Positions 1 through 6,335 of a DNA stretch of 7,629 bases are shown in pieces. The stretch comes from Gemmatimonadota bacterium. Lineage in GTDB: Bacteria > Gemmatimonadota > Gemmatimonadetes > Palauibacterales > Palauibacteraceae. Position 1 is the first letter of the stretch, and each line of letters starts with the position of its first letter. Under the pieces are notes generated by a model. It made no database searches. It was given only the letters and a program-made list of their open reading frames with translations, and was not told where the DNA came from. The stretch spans positions 1 through 7,629 of the forward strand of contig JAMJQV010000232.1 of the NCBI GenBank assembly GCA_023554435.1, in the 5' to 3' direction. The position numbers and the translations under genes were made by a program.

Positions 1-79
1 CGAGGCCCGTGACGGCAACGACGATCTCCGGCAGCAGCGCCCAGACGATATGAAGCGAAGAACTGAAGTCCAGGATCAC
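1..79 (-). CDS. nuoN: NADH-quinone oxidoreductase subunit N, first 26 codons only
   Basis: Only the N-terminus is inside the window; the reading frame stays open to the left edge. The translation begins MILDFSSSLHIVWALLPE and continues IVVAVTGL, which matches the usual NuoN opening: a short polar start followed by a first membrane helix carrying the L-P-E motif. NuoN is one of the three Mrp-antiporter-like proton-pumping subunits of the complex I membrane arm and normally follows nuoM, as it does here. The start is placed at GTG because an AGAGGG ribosome binding site lies 8 nt upstream, and because this frame has no ATG, GTG or TTG between the nuoM stop and this codon. The gap to the nuoM stop is 13 nt. 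The identification rests on 26 residues plus gene order, but the combination is strong. Confidence 0.9.
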   Translation of the reverse strand, partial: MILDFSSSLHIVWALLPEIVVAVTGL

Positions 80-87
80 TTCGTCAA

Positions 88-93
88 CCCTCT
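88..93 (-). promoter_or_regulatory. Ribosome binding site of nuoN
   Basis: AGAGGG on the minus strand, 8 nt before the GTG start of nuoN. Its first base is the last base of the nuoM stop codon. It supports the GTG as the nuoN start and suggests that nuoN is translated by ribosomes finishing nuoM or by direct initiation just behind them. Confidence 0.6.
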
Positions 94-1664
94 CAATCCT
101 CGTCCACGCCGAGGATCGGCATGTGGTCGAAACGCACGTCGATCCCCAGTGGCTCCAGGGGAGCCTGGCTCGCGCGCACTTCGATCTGTTCCAGGAGTGC
201 GTTCACCGAGGCCGAGGTCTTCTCGAGGAACGGACCCGGGTATACGCCGATCAGCACGATCATCGCGAGGGCCGGAAGCAGTACCACGCGCTCGCGCAGA
301 TTGATGTCCTCGAGTTCCTGGTTCTCGACCTCGTCCACAGGTCCGTACAGAATGCGCTGGACCATGGGAAGCATGTACGCGGCGGCGAAGACCACCCCCG
401 TCGCGGCGATCACGGCGGCGATCGGATGCGTCCGAAACGTGCCGATCAGGATCAGGAACTCCCCGACGAATCCATTCGTTCCCGGCAAGCCGATCGAGCT
501 GAGCGCGACGACCACGAATGCGAAGGCGTAGAAGGGCATCACCTTCGCGATGCCGCCGAAGTCCTCGATCTGTCTCGTGTGACGTCGCTCGTACAACATC
601 CCGATCAGGAGGAAGAGCGCCCCGGTGGAAATTCCGTGATTCACCATCTGCAGGATTCCGCCCTGGATCGACTCCGAGGTCAGCGCAAACAGCCCGAGCA
701 TCACGAATCCCAGGTGCGCGACCGAAGTATATGCGACCAGCTTCTTGGCGTCCGGCTGCACGGCGGCGACCCAGGCCCCGTATACGATACCGATCAAGCC
801 CAGCGTCAGAATCGTATAGACCACCACATCGCTCGTCGCCGCGTAGGAGAAGAAAGGCATCGCGAAGCGCAGGAAGCCGTAGGTGCCCATCTTCAGGAGC
901 ACGCCTGCCAGGATGACCGATCCCGCCGTGGGCGCCTCGACGTGGGCGTCCGGCAACCAGGTGTGCACCGGAAACAGGGGCACCTTGATCGCGAAGGCCA
1001 GCGCGAAGGCGGAAAAGAGCCAGAACTGCGCCGATCTCGTGACCGGGAGCTCGACCAGGTCGTTGTAGGCGAAGGTCAGGACGCCGTACTGCCGGTAGTA
1101 CAGATACACGAGGGACACGACTGCCACGAGCATCAGCAGCGAGCCCACTGCCGTGAACAGGAAGAACTTGATGGCCGCGTAGATCCGACGCTCCCCGCCC
1201 CACACCCCGATGATGAAGTACATCGGGATCAGCATCAGCTCCCAGAACAGGAAGAACAGGAACATGTCGAGAGCGATGAATACGCCGATCATGGCGGTCA
1301 TCAACAGGAGCAGCATGGCGTAGTACGTCGGCTCCTGGCGCTTGATGTAGCTGTAGGAGCCGAGAATGGCCATCGGCATGATGAAGGTGGTCAGCAACAC
1401 CATCAGCAGCGAAATACCATCCACCCCCACGGTGTATCCGATGCCCCACTGGCCGATCCACGGAATCGACACGTAGTTCTGGATGGCCGGAGTTCCCTCC
1501 CGAAAGACCCAGAACAGCGGGAGGGAGAGTGCGAAGGCCGCTACGCTGGTTACGAGCGCTACGTGCTTCGCCTCGTCCTTCCCGGCGAACAGGCAGGCGA
1601 CCGCTCCCGCCAGAGGAAGCAGCAGAAGGACCGTAAGAACCCAGTGACTCTCGAAGAAGCTCAC
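93..1664 (-). CDS. nuoM: NADH-quinone oxidoreductase subunit M (antiporter-like proton channel)
   Basis: A 523-residue, very hydrophobic protein of about 14 membrane helices and ordinary length for NuoM. It is one of the three Mrp-antiporter-like subunits that move protons in the membrane arm of complex I. Residues of the proton path are visible: Glu142 in FWELMLIPMY (E. coli Glu144), Lys227 in AFAIKVPLFPVHTWLPDAH (E. coli Lys234), Lys258 in LLKMGTYGF (E. coli Lys265) and Glu402 in GFVGEFL (E. coli Glu407). VNHGIS around His343 and the IGLPGTNGFVGEF segment are also typical. The start is GTG, followed by SFFESHWVLTVLLLLP. There is no ATG in frame between it and the nuoL stop, which lies 13 nt upstream. 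The ribosome binding site is weak (GCGGAA region), so coupling to nuoL translation is likely. The charged C-terminus (FDHMPILGVDED) is cytoplasmic or periplasmic tail and not a recognised domain. Confidence 0.97.
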   Translation of the reverse strand: MSFFESHWVLTVLLLLPLAGAVACLFAGKDEAKHVALVTSVAAFALSLPLFWVFREGTPAIQNYVSIPWIGQWGIGYTVGVDGISLLMVLLTTFIMPMAILGSYSYIKRQEPTYYAMLLLLMTAMIGVFIALDMFLFFLFWELMLIPMYFIIGVWGGERRIYAAIKFFLFTAVGSLLMLVAVVSLVYLYYRQYGVLTFAYNDLVELPVTRSAQFWLFSAFALAFAIKVPLFPVHTWLPDAHVEAPTAGSVILAGVLLKMGTYGFLRFAMPFFSYAATSDVVVYTILTLGLIGIVYGAWVAAVQPDAKKLVAYTSVAHLGFVMLGLFALTSESIQGGILQMVNHGISTGALFLLIGMLYERRHTRQIEDFGGIAKVMPFYAFAFVVVALSSIGLPGTNGFVGEFLILIGTFRTHPIAAVIAATGVVFAAAYMLPMVQRILYGPVDEVENQELEDINLRERVVLLPALAMIVLIGVYPGPFLEKTSASVNALLEQIEVRASQAPLEPLGIDVRFDHMPILGVDED

Positions 1665-1677
1665 GGCTCGATTCCGC

Positions 1678-3699
1678 TCAGAGCAGGAAAGTTGCGAGGA
1701 TCACCAGCACCCCCGTCACGAAGTAGAACATGTACGTCGCCACGCGCCCGGTCTGGAAGAGGCTTCCAATCCAGCCCACCGCCCGGGTACCCGCCGCGAG
1801 ACCATTGATCGACCCATCGATCAGCCCCGCGTCCACGATACGCCAGCATCCACGCCAGAGAGCGAGCAGAGGAAGCACGATCACCCTGTCGTAGAGCTCG
1901 TCGACGTACCACTTGTTGTAGAGGACGCCCGCGAGCCCGGTCGGATCGGTCGCCTCCGCAGCCGGCTTCCAGGTCCGGTGGACAAGGGCCCGGAACGTGA
2001 GGAGGATGACGACCGCCGCTGCGACGGTGGAGATTCCGGCCCACATCGCCTCACCCCCGCCGATCGGCGAACTGTGAGCGTCATGCAGACCGTGAGCCTC
2101 CAATATACCACGGGCCGGCTCGAAGACCGGGTGCAGCCAGTCGTGCAGAGCGTGCACGGCAGGCAGAACGGGCAACGCATCCGGGATGTTGACCCAGCCC
2201 CCGACGATCGAGAGGACGGCCAGGATTGCCAGGGGAATCCACATCACGGCCGGCACCTCGTGCAGGTGCGGCTCCGCTGCCGCTCCCGTTCGGTTCTCTC
2301 CATGAAACGTCATGACCATCAGCCGGGTCATGTACCCTGCCGTGAGCAGCGCGGCGACCAGCGCTATGCCCCACAGAATGCCATATCCGTAAGCCCCGGT
2401 GTACCAGATGATCTCATCTTTGGAGAAGAATCCGGCGAACGGGATGATCCCCGAGATCGCCAGGGTGCCGACCCACATCGTCGCGAAGGTGATCGGCATG
2501 TAGCCCTTCAGACCGCCCTGATTCCGCATGTCGTTCGGATCTTCGTGGCTTTGCACCTCGTGGTAGGCATGGTGCATCGCATGGATCACCGCCCCCGAGC
2601 CGAGGAAGAGGAGGGCCTTGAAGAACGCATGCGTCATCAGGTGGAAGATCCCGGCCGTGTACGCGCCGATTCCGACCGCAACGAACATGTACCCGAGCTG
2701 CGAGACCGTGCTGTAGGCGAGCACCTTCTTGATGTCGTATTGCTGCGTCGCGATCGTCGCCGCCAGAAGCGCGGTCCCGGCACCTACGGCGGCGACGACG
2801 GCCTGCGAGACGGGTGCCATGGCAAACAGGACGCTCGTTCGCGCCACGAGGTAGACTCCGGCCGTAACCATTGTGGCCGCGTGGATCAGGGCGGAAACCG
2901 GCGTCGGGCCCGCCATCGCGTCGGGAAGCCAGACGTAGAGGGGAATCTGCGCCGACTTCCCCGTGCAGCCGAGGAAGAGGAACAGGGTGATCGCCGTTAC
3001 CACCGTACCGCCGTACGCGAGCGCGGCGGGAGCGGAGGCGAACACGGTCTCGTAGTTCAACGTGCCGAAGTGCACGAACACGAGAAACATCGCCACCAGG
3101 AAGCCGAAGTCCCCGATCCGGTTGACGATGAAAGCCTTCTTGCCGGCGCTCGCGAACTCCCGGTTCTCGTACCAGAAGCCGATGAGGAGGTAAGAGCAGA
3201 GCCCTACGCCCTCCCAGCCAACGAAGGTGATCGCGAAATTTGCGCCGAGCACCAGGACCAGCATGAAGAAGACGAACAGGTTGAGATACGCGAAGTATCG
3301 AGAGTAGCCCGGGTCCTCGCGCATGTAGCCGATGCTGTAAACATGAATCACCGAACTCACGCCGGTGACGACCAGCAACATCAGCATCGAGAGCTGATCG
3401 AACTGCAAGTCCACCCCGACTCGTAGATCTCCTGCCGCCATCCAGGTCCACAAGGACACGATCGTCGGGTCGTGGGGAGCCGCCCCTCGCATGGCGAGGA
3501 AATTCACCACCACGATCGCGAAGGCTCCGATCACGGCAGCCGGCCCGACGACACCTGGAATCACCTTGTTCCCGCGCCAGATGAAGGCGCCGAAGCCGTT
3601 CACGACGGCCCCGATGAGGGGCAGAAGGAGAATCCACGCCGGCAGAATCGGAACGTAGGCCGCGTGCGTCTCCTGGAGGAGCAATGGCAGGCTCAGCAC
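1678..3699 (-). CDS. nuoL: NADH-quinone oxidoreductase subunit L (distal antiporter-like subunit with lateral helix)
   Basis: A 673-residue membrane protein, somewhat longer than the 613 residues of E. coli NuoL. NuoL is the most distal proton-pumping subunit and its long lateral helix runs along the membrane arm. Proton-path residues are present: Glu163 in GWEGVGLCSY, Asp197 in NRIGDFGF, Lys248 in GKSAQIPLYVWLPDAM, His273, Lys361 in THAFFKALLFLG, and Lys427-Asp428 in FFSKDEI. The C-terminal part (from about LYNKWYVDELYD at 593 through the helix to about 650, then a final membrane helix at about 652-671) is the lateral-helix module that separates NuoL from NuoM and NuoN. Extra length comes mainly from a histidine-containing loop at 373-390 and a second one at 510-550. 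The start is GTG, 4 nt after the nuoK stop, with GAGGTGG 7 nt upstream inside the last nuoK codons. Confidence 0.98.
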   Translation of the reverse strand: MLSLPLLLQETHAAYVPILPAWILLLPLIGAVVNGFGAFIWRGNKVIPGVVGPAAVIGAFAIVVVNFLAMRGAAPHDPTIVSLWTWMAAGDLRVGVDLQFDQLSMLMLLVVTGVSSVIHVYSIGYMREDPGYSRYFAYLNLFVFFMLVLVLGANFAITFVGWEGVGLCSYLLIGFWYENREFASAGKKAFIVNRIGDFGFLVAMFLVFVHFGTLNYETVFASAPAALAYGGTVVTAITLFLFLGCTGKSAQIPLYVWLPDAMAGPTPVSALIHAATMVTAGVYLVARTSVLFAMAPVSQAVVAAVGAGTALLAATIATQQYDIKKVLAYSTVSQLGYMFVAVGIGAYTAGIFHLMTHAFFKALLFLGSGAVIHAMHHAYHEVQSHEDPNDMRNQGGLKGYMPITFATMWVGTLAISGIIPFAGFFSKDEIIWYTGAYGYGILWGIALVAALLTAGYMTRLMVMTFHGENRTGAAAEPHLHEVPAVMWIPLAILAVLSIVGGWVNIPDALPVLPAVHALHDWLHPVFEPARGILEAHGLHDAHSSPIGGGEAMWAGISTVAAAVVILLTFRALVHRTWKPAAEATDPTGLAGVLYNKWYVDELYDRVIVLPLLALWRGCWRIVDAGLIDGSINGLAAGTRAVGWIGSLFQTGRVATYMFYFVTGVLVILATFLL

Positions 3700-3703
3700 G
3701 GGG

Positions 3704-4009
3704 TCACCACCTCAGGAGGTTGAAGCGATCCACATCCACGCCTTCGTAGTGGCGGAAGATCGCGATGATGATCGCCAGTCCGACGGCCGCTTCCGCGGCG
3801 GCGACGGCCATCACGAAGAACACGAGCACCTGCGCCTCGAGACCGAGTGATCGGGAGAATACGATCAGGCTGAGGTTCACGGCGTTGAGCATCAGCTCGA
3901 CACACATGAACACGATGATCGCGTTCCGACGCACCAGCACGCCCGCCGTCCCAACGGCGAACAGGAAGGCGCTCAGAATCAGAGAAGCGCTCTCGATATC
4001 CAGGTTCAT
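3704..4009 (-). CDS. nuoK: NADH-quinone oxidoreductase subunit K
   Basis: A 101-residue protein with three membrane helices, the normal NuoK (ND4L) size. NuoK relays protons between the quinone module and the antiporter-like subunits. The two glutamates required in E. coli (Glu36 and Glu72) have counterparts here: Glu38 in FMCVELMLNAVNL and Glu73 in AVAAAEAAVGLAI. The preceding RRN motif (27-29) and the tail EGVDVDRFNLLRW are also family-typical. The frame is open further upstream into nuoJ, but the ATG giving MNLDIESASLILSAF is chosen because it has a TGAGG ribosome binding site 8 nt upstream and matches the family N-terminus. It lies 10 nt after the nuoJ stop and 4 nt before nuoL. Confidence 0.98.
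   Translation of the reverse strand: MNLDIESASLILSAFLFAVGTAGVLVRRNAIIVFMCVELMLNAVNLSLIVFSRSLGLEAQVLVFFVMAVAAAEAAVGLAIIIAIFRHYEGVDVDRFNLLRW
3707..3713 (-). promoter_or_regulatory. Ribosome binding site of nuoL within the end of nuoK
   Basis: GAGGTGG on the minus strand, 7 nt before the GTG start of nuoL. It is formed by the final arginine and tryptophan codons of nuoK, so nuoL initiation depends on sequence inside the upstream gene. It settles the GTG as the start, since the next in-frame methionine codon is far downstream within the membrane domain. Confidence 0.7.
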
Positions 4010-4017
4010 GCTCGAAG

Positions 4018-4022
4018 CCTCA
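4018..4022 (-). promoter_or_regulatory. Ribosome binding site of nuoK
   Basis: TGAGG on the minus strand, 8 nt before the nuoK ATG. The TGA is also the nuoJ stop codon, so termination and re-initiation sites are combined. It decides between the short, family-length nuoK and a 203-codon frame that would extend back through nuoJ. Confidence 0.6.
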
Positions 4023-4547
4023 AGGTGCGCGGCGCCGGGCCAGGACGATCGCCCCGACGATGGCCACGAGGAGCAGGAGTGACGTGAGCTCGAACGGGAC
4101 CAGGTAGCTCGTGAACAGAGGCTCCGCCAGCGCCCCGACCGCACCGCGCGCACGGACCATTGCCTCGACCGCCAGTCGACTTTCCTCGCTCGCCAGGGTC
4201 GACTCGTCGCCACGAAGAACCAGAGCGGCAACGGCTGCGAACAACGCCGAGCCCGCAACGAGGGCCACGAGTCGCGCCAGATGCCCCCGCATGTCGATAT
4301 CTTCGCGGTGTCCAAGGTTGAGCAGCATGATCACGAACAGGAACAGAACCATGATCGCGCCGGCGTAGACGATAACCTGCACGGCGGCCAGGAAGTGCGC
4401 ATCGAGCAGCACGAAGATGCCCGACAGCGCGAAGAAAGCGAGCACCAGGTACATCAGGCTGCTCACCGGATTGCGACTGGCGATCATCATGATCGCGCCA
4501 CCGGCGGCCATCACCGCGAACAGCAGGAAGAAGAAGGCTTCCATCAT
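4020..4547 (-). CDS. nuoJ: NADH-quinone oxidoreductase subunit J
   Basis: A 175-residue protein with five predicted membrane helices, within the usual NuoJ (ND6) range. NuoJ packs beside NuoK and NuoH in the membrane arm. Its third helix holds a pi-bulge that changes conformation during turnover. The matching segment is VIVYAGAIMVLFLFVIMLL, with Tyr61 equivalent to E. coli Tyr59. A hydrophilic loop at about 112-142 separates it from the last helix, which begins PFELTSLLLLVAIVGAI. Two adjacent ATG codons (4547 and 4544) could start it. The first forms a 4-nt ATGA overlap with the nuoI stop and is preferred because such overlaps favour coupled translation, but the second differs by one residue only. 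No strong ribosome binding site precedes either. The frame is open upstream inside nuoI, but that part reads as a shadow of the nuoI C-terminus. Confidence 0.96.
   Translation of the reverse strand: MMEAFFFLLFAVMAAGGAIMMIASRNPVSSLMYLVLAFFALSGIFVLLDAHFLAAVQVIVYAGAIMVLFLFVIMLLNLGHREDIDMRGHLARLVALVAGSALFAAVAALVLRGDESTLASEESRLAVEAMVRARGAVGALAEPLFTSYLVPFELTSLLLLVAIVGAIVLARRRAP
4544..4547 (-). other. ATGA stop-start overlap of nuoI and nuoJ
   Basis: The minus strand reads GAATGATGGAA. TGA ends nuoI, and the ATG starting one base earlier opens nuoJ. It is the only overlap among the genes of this window, and it replaces a clear ribosome binding site for nuoJ, so nuoJ output is probably tied to nuoI translation. 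Confidence 0.7.
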
Positions 4548-5041
4548 TCCGATGCCGGGTCGAAGGGATCCCAGAGCGCCGTGAACGGGTGGTCCAGCTC
4601 GGTGAGTCGCTCGAGGTCGTAGACCCAGCGCTCGCGGCTGTACTCGGCGTTCTCGTAGTGCACCCCGAGGTGAATCGCCTCCACGGGACACACTTCCTGA
4701 CAGAAACCGCAGAAGATGCAGCGAAACTCGTCTATCTCGTAGACTGCGGCGTACCGTTCCCCGTTCTCATCTTCGGCGGGGATCAGCTTGATGCAATTGA
4801 CCGGACAGACCGTCGGGCAGAGGCCGCAACCGACACACTTCGCGCGTCCGTCTTCGTGGGTCGCCATGCGGTGCGTGCCGCGGAGGCGGGGCGAAAGCTC
4901 CCACTTCTCATCCGGATACTGCTGCGTCGCCTTGTTCGGCTCCAGCATGTGTTTCAGCGTGATTCCGAGTCCTTTCGTGATCGCACGCACGTACGACGCG
5001 CTCGACTCGGGCCTGACTACCATCTTGACGCTACCGGGCAT
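4544..5041 (-). CDS. nuoI: NADH-quinone oxidoreductase subunit I (two 4Fe-4S clusters, N6a and N6b)
   Basis: A 165-residue ferredoxin-like protein of normal NuoI length. It carries electrons from NuoG toward the terminal cluster N2 in the quinone-reducing module. Two classic cluster motifs are seen: CVGCGLCPTVCP (Cys69, 72, 75, 79) and CIFCGFCQEVCP (Cys108, 111, 114, 118). Each motif supplies three cysteines to one cluster and one to the other. The N-terminal amphipathic part with GLGITLKHML lies against NuoH. The RLRGTHRMATHEDGRAKC approach to the first motif and the GVHYENAEYSRERWVYD segment after the second are family hallmarks. The ATG start is supported by GAGGTGG 8 nt upstream and lies 3 nt after the nuoH stop. 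A second methionine at residue 7 has no comparable ribosome binding site. All eight cluster cysteines are intact. Confidence 0.98.
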   Translation of the reverse strand: MPGSVKMVVRPESSASYVRAITKGLGITLKHMLEPNKATQQYPDEKWELSPRLRGTHRMATHEDGRAKCVGCGLCPTVCPVNCIKLIPAEDENGERYAAVYEIDEFRCIFCGFCQEVCPVEAIHLGVHYENAEYSRERWVYDLERLTELDHPFTALWDPFDPASE

Positions 5042-5044
5042 TAG

Positions 5045-6325
5045 TCAATCCACCTCGCTGGGTGTGGTCGGGGTGATCCGGCCACGGATGCCGCCCGCCC
5101 GACGCCTCGTGTTCGATGTCGCTCCCTTGACGATGGTGCCGCGATCCACCACCCAGATCAGGATGCCCATCATGATCAGATTGAGCACGATGAGAGCGCC
5201 GGAGTACTGCAGTCCCACTGGAACGCCGGCCTCGTCGAGCAGGTACATCGCCAGTCCCATGACCATGATGTAGGCCATCATGATCGGTATGAAGACCTTC
5301 CAGCCCAGATCCATCAGCTGGTCGTAACGGAACCTCGGAATCGTCCAGCGAAGCCACATGAAGAACAGCACCAGAAGGAGGGTCTTCACCCCGAACGCCC
5401 CGAAGGTGAGCAGGGTCTTCCACCACGTCGGTTCCCCTATCACCGTGCCGTCGGCGAGAATCCGGATGTTGTCACCCTGCCAGAACGGGATGTCCCAGCC
5501 GCCGAGGAAGAAGACCGTGATCAGGGCCGCGGTCGTGATCAGGTGCGCATACTCTCCGAGGAAGAACATGCCGAACTTCATCGACGAGTACTCGGTGTGG
5601 AATCCGCCTACCAGCTCCCCCTCCGCCTCCGCGAGGTCGAACGGCACCCTCCCCGTCTCGGCCAGGCCCGAGACGACAAAGACGAACGCCGTCAGCATGA
5701 GGGGGAGGAAGAACCAGGCACCGTATTCGGCCGGACCCGCCGCGAAGTTCTGCTGTGCCGAGACGATCTCGGGCATCTGCACGTTGCCAACCAGCATCAG
5801 TACCGGGACCAGGCTCATTGCCAGAGCCACCTCGTAACTGACCATCTGCGCCGACCCGCGGAGGCCCCCGAGAAAGGAATACTTCGAGTTGGATGCCCAG
5901 CCCGCCATCACGATCCCGTACACGCCGAGTGATGCGATCGCCAGAACGTACAGGAAGCCGACGGGCACGTCGGCCACGATCATCTCCATCATTCCCCAGC
6001 GGGTCGGCACCGGCGAGGCGAACGGCATAACCGCGAACAGGACCGTGGCAGGGACCAGCCCGAGAACCGGGGCGAGAAAGAAGAACTTCTTGTTCGCGCC
6101 GCCCGGTTCGACCTCTTCCTTGAGGATGAACTTGAGCCCGTCGGCCGCCACCTGAAGGAGTCCCAGCGGGCCGACCCGGTTCGGTCCGCTGCGGTCCTGG
6201 ATGAAGCCCGCGATCTTGCGCTCGAAATAGGTGGACAGGGCCACGAACACGAGCAGGAGAACGAAGAACACCAGGATCTTCAACGTCGTCGCGACGACGA
6301 ACGCCGTACCGGTCATCGGTTCCAT
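5045..6325 (-). CDS. nuoH: NADH-quinone oxidoreductase subunit H (quinone-site membrane subunit, C-terminally extended)
   Basis: A 426-residue membrane protein, clearly longer than E. coli NuoH (325). NuoH (ND1) forms the quinone chamber with NuoB and NuoD and starts the proton path. Family motifs are YFERKIAGFIQDRSGPNRVGP (32-52, with Glu35), SYEVALAMSL with Glu165, and the charged cytoplasmic loop RVPFDLAEAEGELVGG (226-241) followed by FHTEYSSMKFGMFFLGEYAH. The RWTIPRFRYDQLMDLGWK segment normally sits just before the last helix. Here that helix is followed by about 60 more residues, with one more membrane helix (about 372-394) and a basic tail (RRRAGGIRGR). An extra loop lies at 285-303. 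The ATG at 6325 is chosen because AGAGGG precedes it and it follows the nuoG stop by 8 nt. A longer frame adds 26 residues that only read through the nuoG end. Confidence 0.97.
   Translation of the reverse strand: MEPMTGTAFVVATTLKILVFFVLLLVFVALSTYFERKIAGFIQDRSGPNRVGPLGLLQVAADGLKFILKEEVEPGGANKKFFFLAPVLGLVPATVLFAVMPFASPVPTRWGMMEMIVADVPVGFLYVLAIASLGVYGIVMAGWASNSKYSFLGGLRGSAQMVSYEVALAMSLVPVLMLVGNVQMPEIVSAQQNFAAGPAEYGAWFFLPLMLTAFVFVVSGLAETGRVPFDLAEAEGELVGGFHTEYSSMKFGMFFLGEYAHLITTAALITVFFLGGWDIPFWQGDNIRILADGTVIGEPTWWKTLLTFGAFGVKTLLLVLFFMWLRWTIPRFRYDQLMDLGWKVFIPIMMAYIMVMGLAMYLLDEAGVPVGLQYSGALIVLNLIMMGILIWVVDRGTIVKGATSNTRRRAGGIRGRITPTTPSEVD
5050..5056 (-). promoter_or_regulatory. Ribosome binding site of nuoI within the end of nuoH
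   Basis: GAGGTGG on the minus strand, 8 nt before the nuoI ATG, formed by the last codons of nuoH (S-E-V-D). It is among the strongest sites in the window, is the same heptamer as the one in front of nuoL, and confirms the nuoI start. Confidence 0.7.
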
Positions 6326-6329
6326 CGTG

Positions 6330-6335
6330 CCCTCT
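6330..6335 (-). promoter_or_regulatory. Ribosome binding site of nuoH
   Basis: AGAGGG on the minus strand, overlapping the nuoG TAG stop and 4 nt before the ATG at 6325. The spacing is a little short but much better than for the upstream in-frame ATG at 6403. The next ATG (6316) would be 13 nt away. It therefore favours the 426-residue NuoH. Confidence 0.55.

Noticed and set aside
80..92. Possible promoter or terminator in the nuoM-nuoN gap or in the equally short nuoL-nuoM gap.
   Set aside because: Each gap is only 13 nt. The TTGACG in the nuoM-nuoN gap resembles a -35 element, but it has no plausible -10 partner and lies right at the nuoN start, so it could not drive that gene.
123..1808. 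A 561-codon open frame on the plus strand opposite nuoM.
   Set aside because: It mirrors nuoM across almost its full length, has a highly charged, histidine-, arginine- and glutamine-rich composition typical of antisense readings of GC-rich membrane genes, matches no family I know, and has no independent support.
1978..3426. A 482-codon open frame on the plus strand opposite nuoL.
   Set aside because: Same pattern as the frame opposite nuoM: a hydrophilic, low-complexity shadow of a membrane protein gene. High GC content removes stop codons in the antisense frame.
2414..3637. A 407-codon minus-strand frame within nuoL.
   Set aside because: It is an alternate frame of nuoL with an arginine- and glycine-rich composition. 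The overlapping nuoL frame has all family motifs.
3709..3720. A 12-bp near-palindrome (ACCTCAGGAGGT) covering the nuoL ribosome binding site.
   Set aside because: The two 5-bp arms are separated by only 2 nt, too close for a stable hairpin, and the sequence is explained by the codons for Asn-Leu-Leu-Arg at the end of nuoK.
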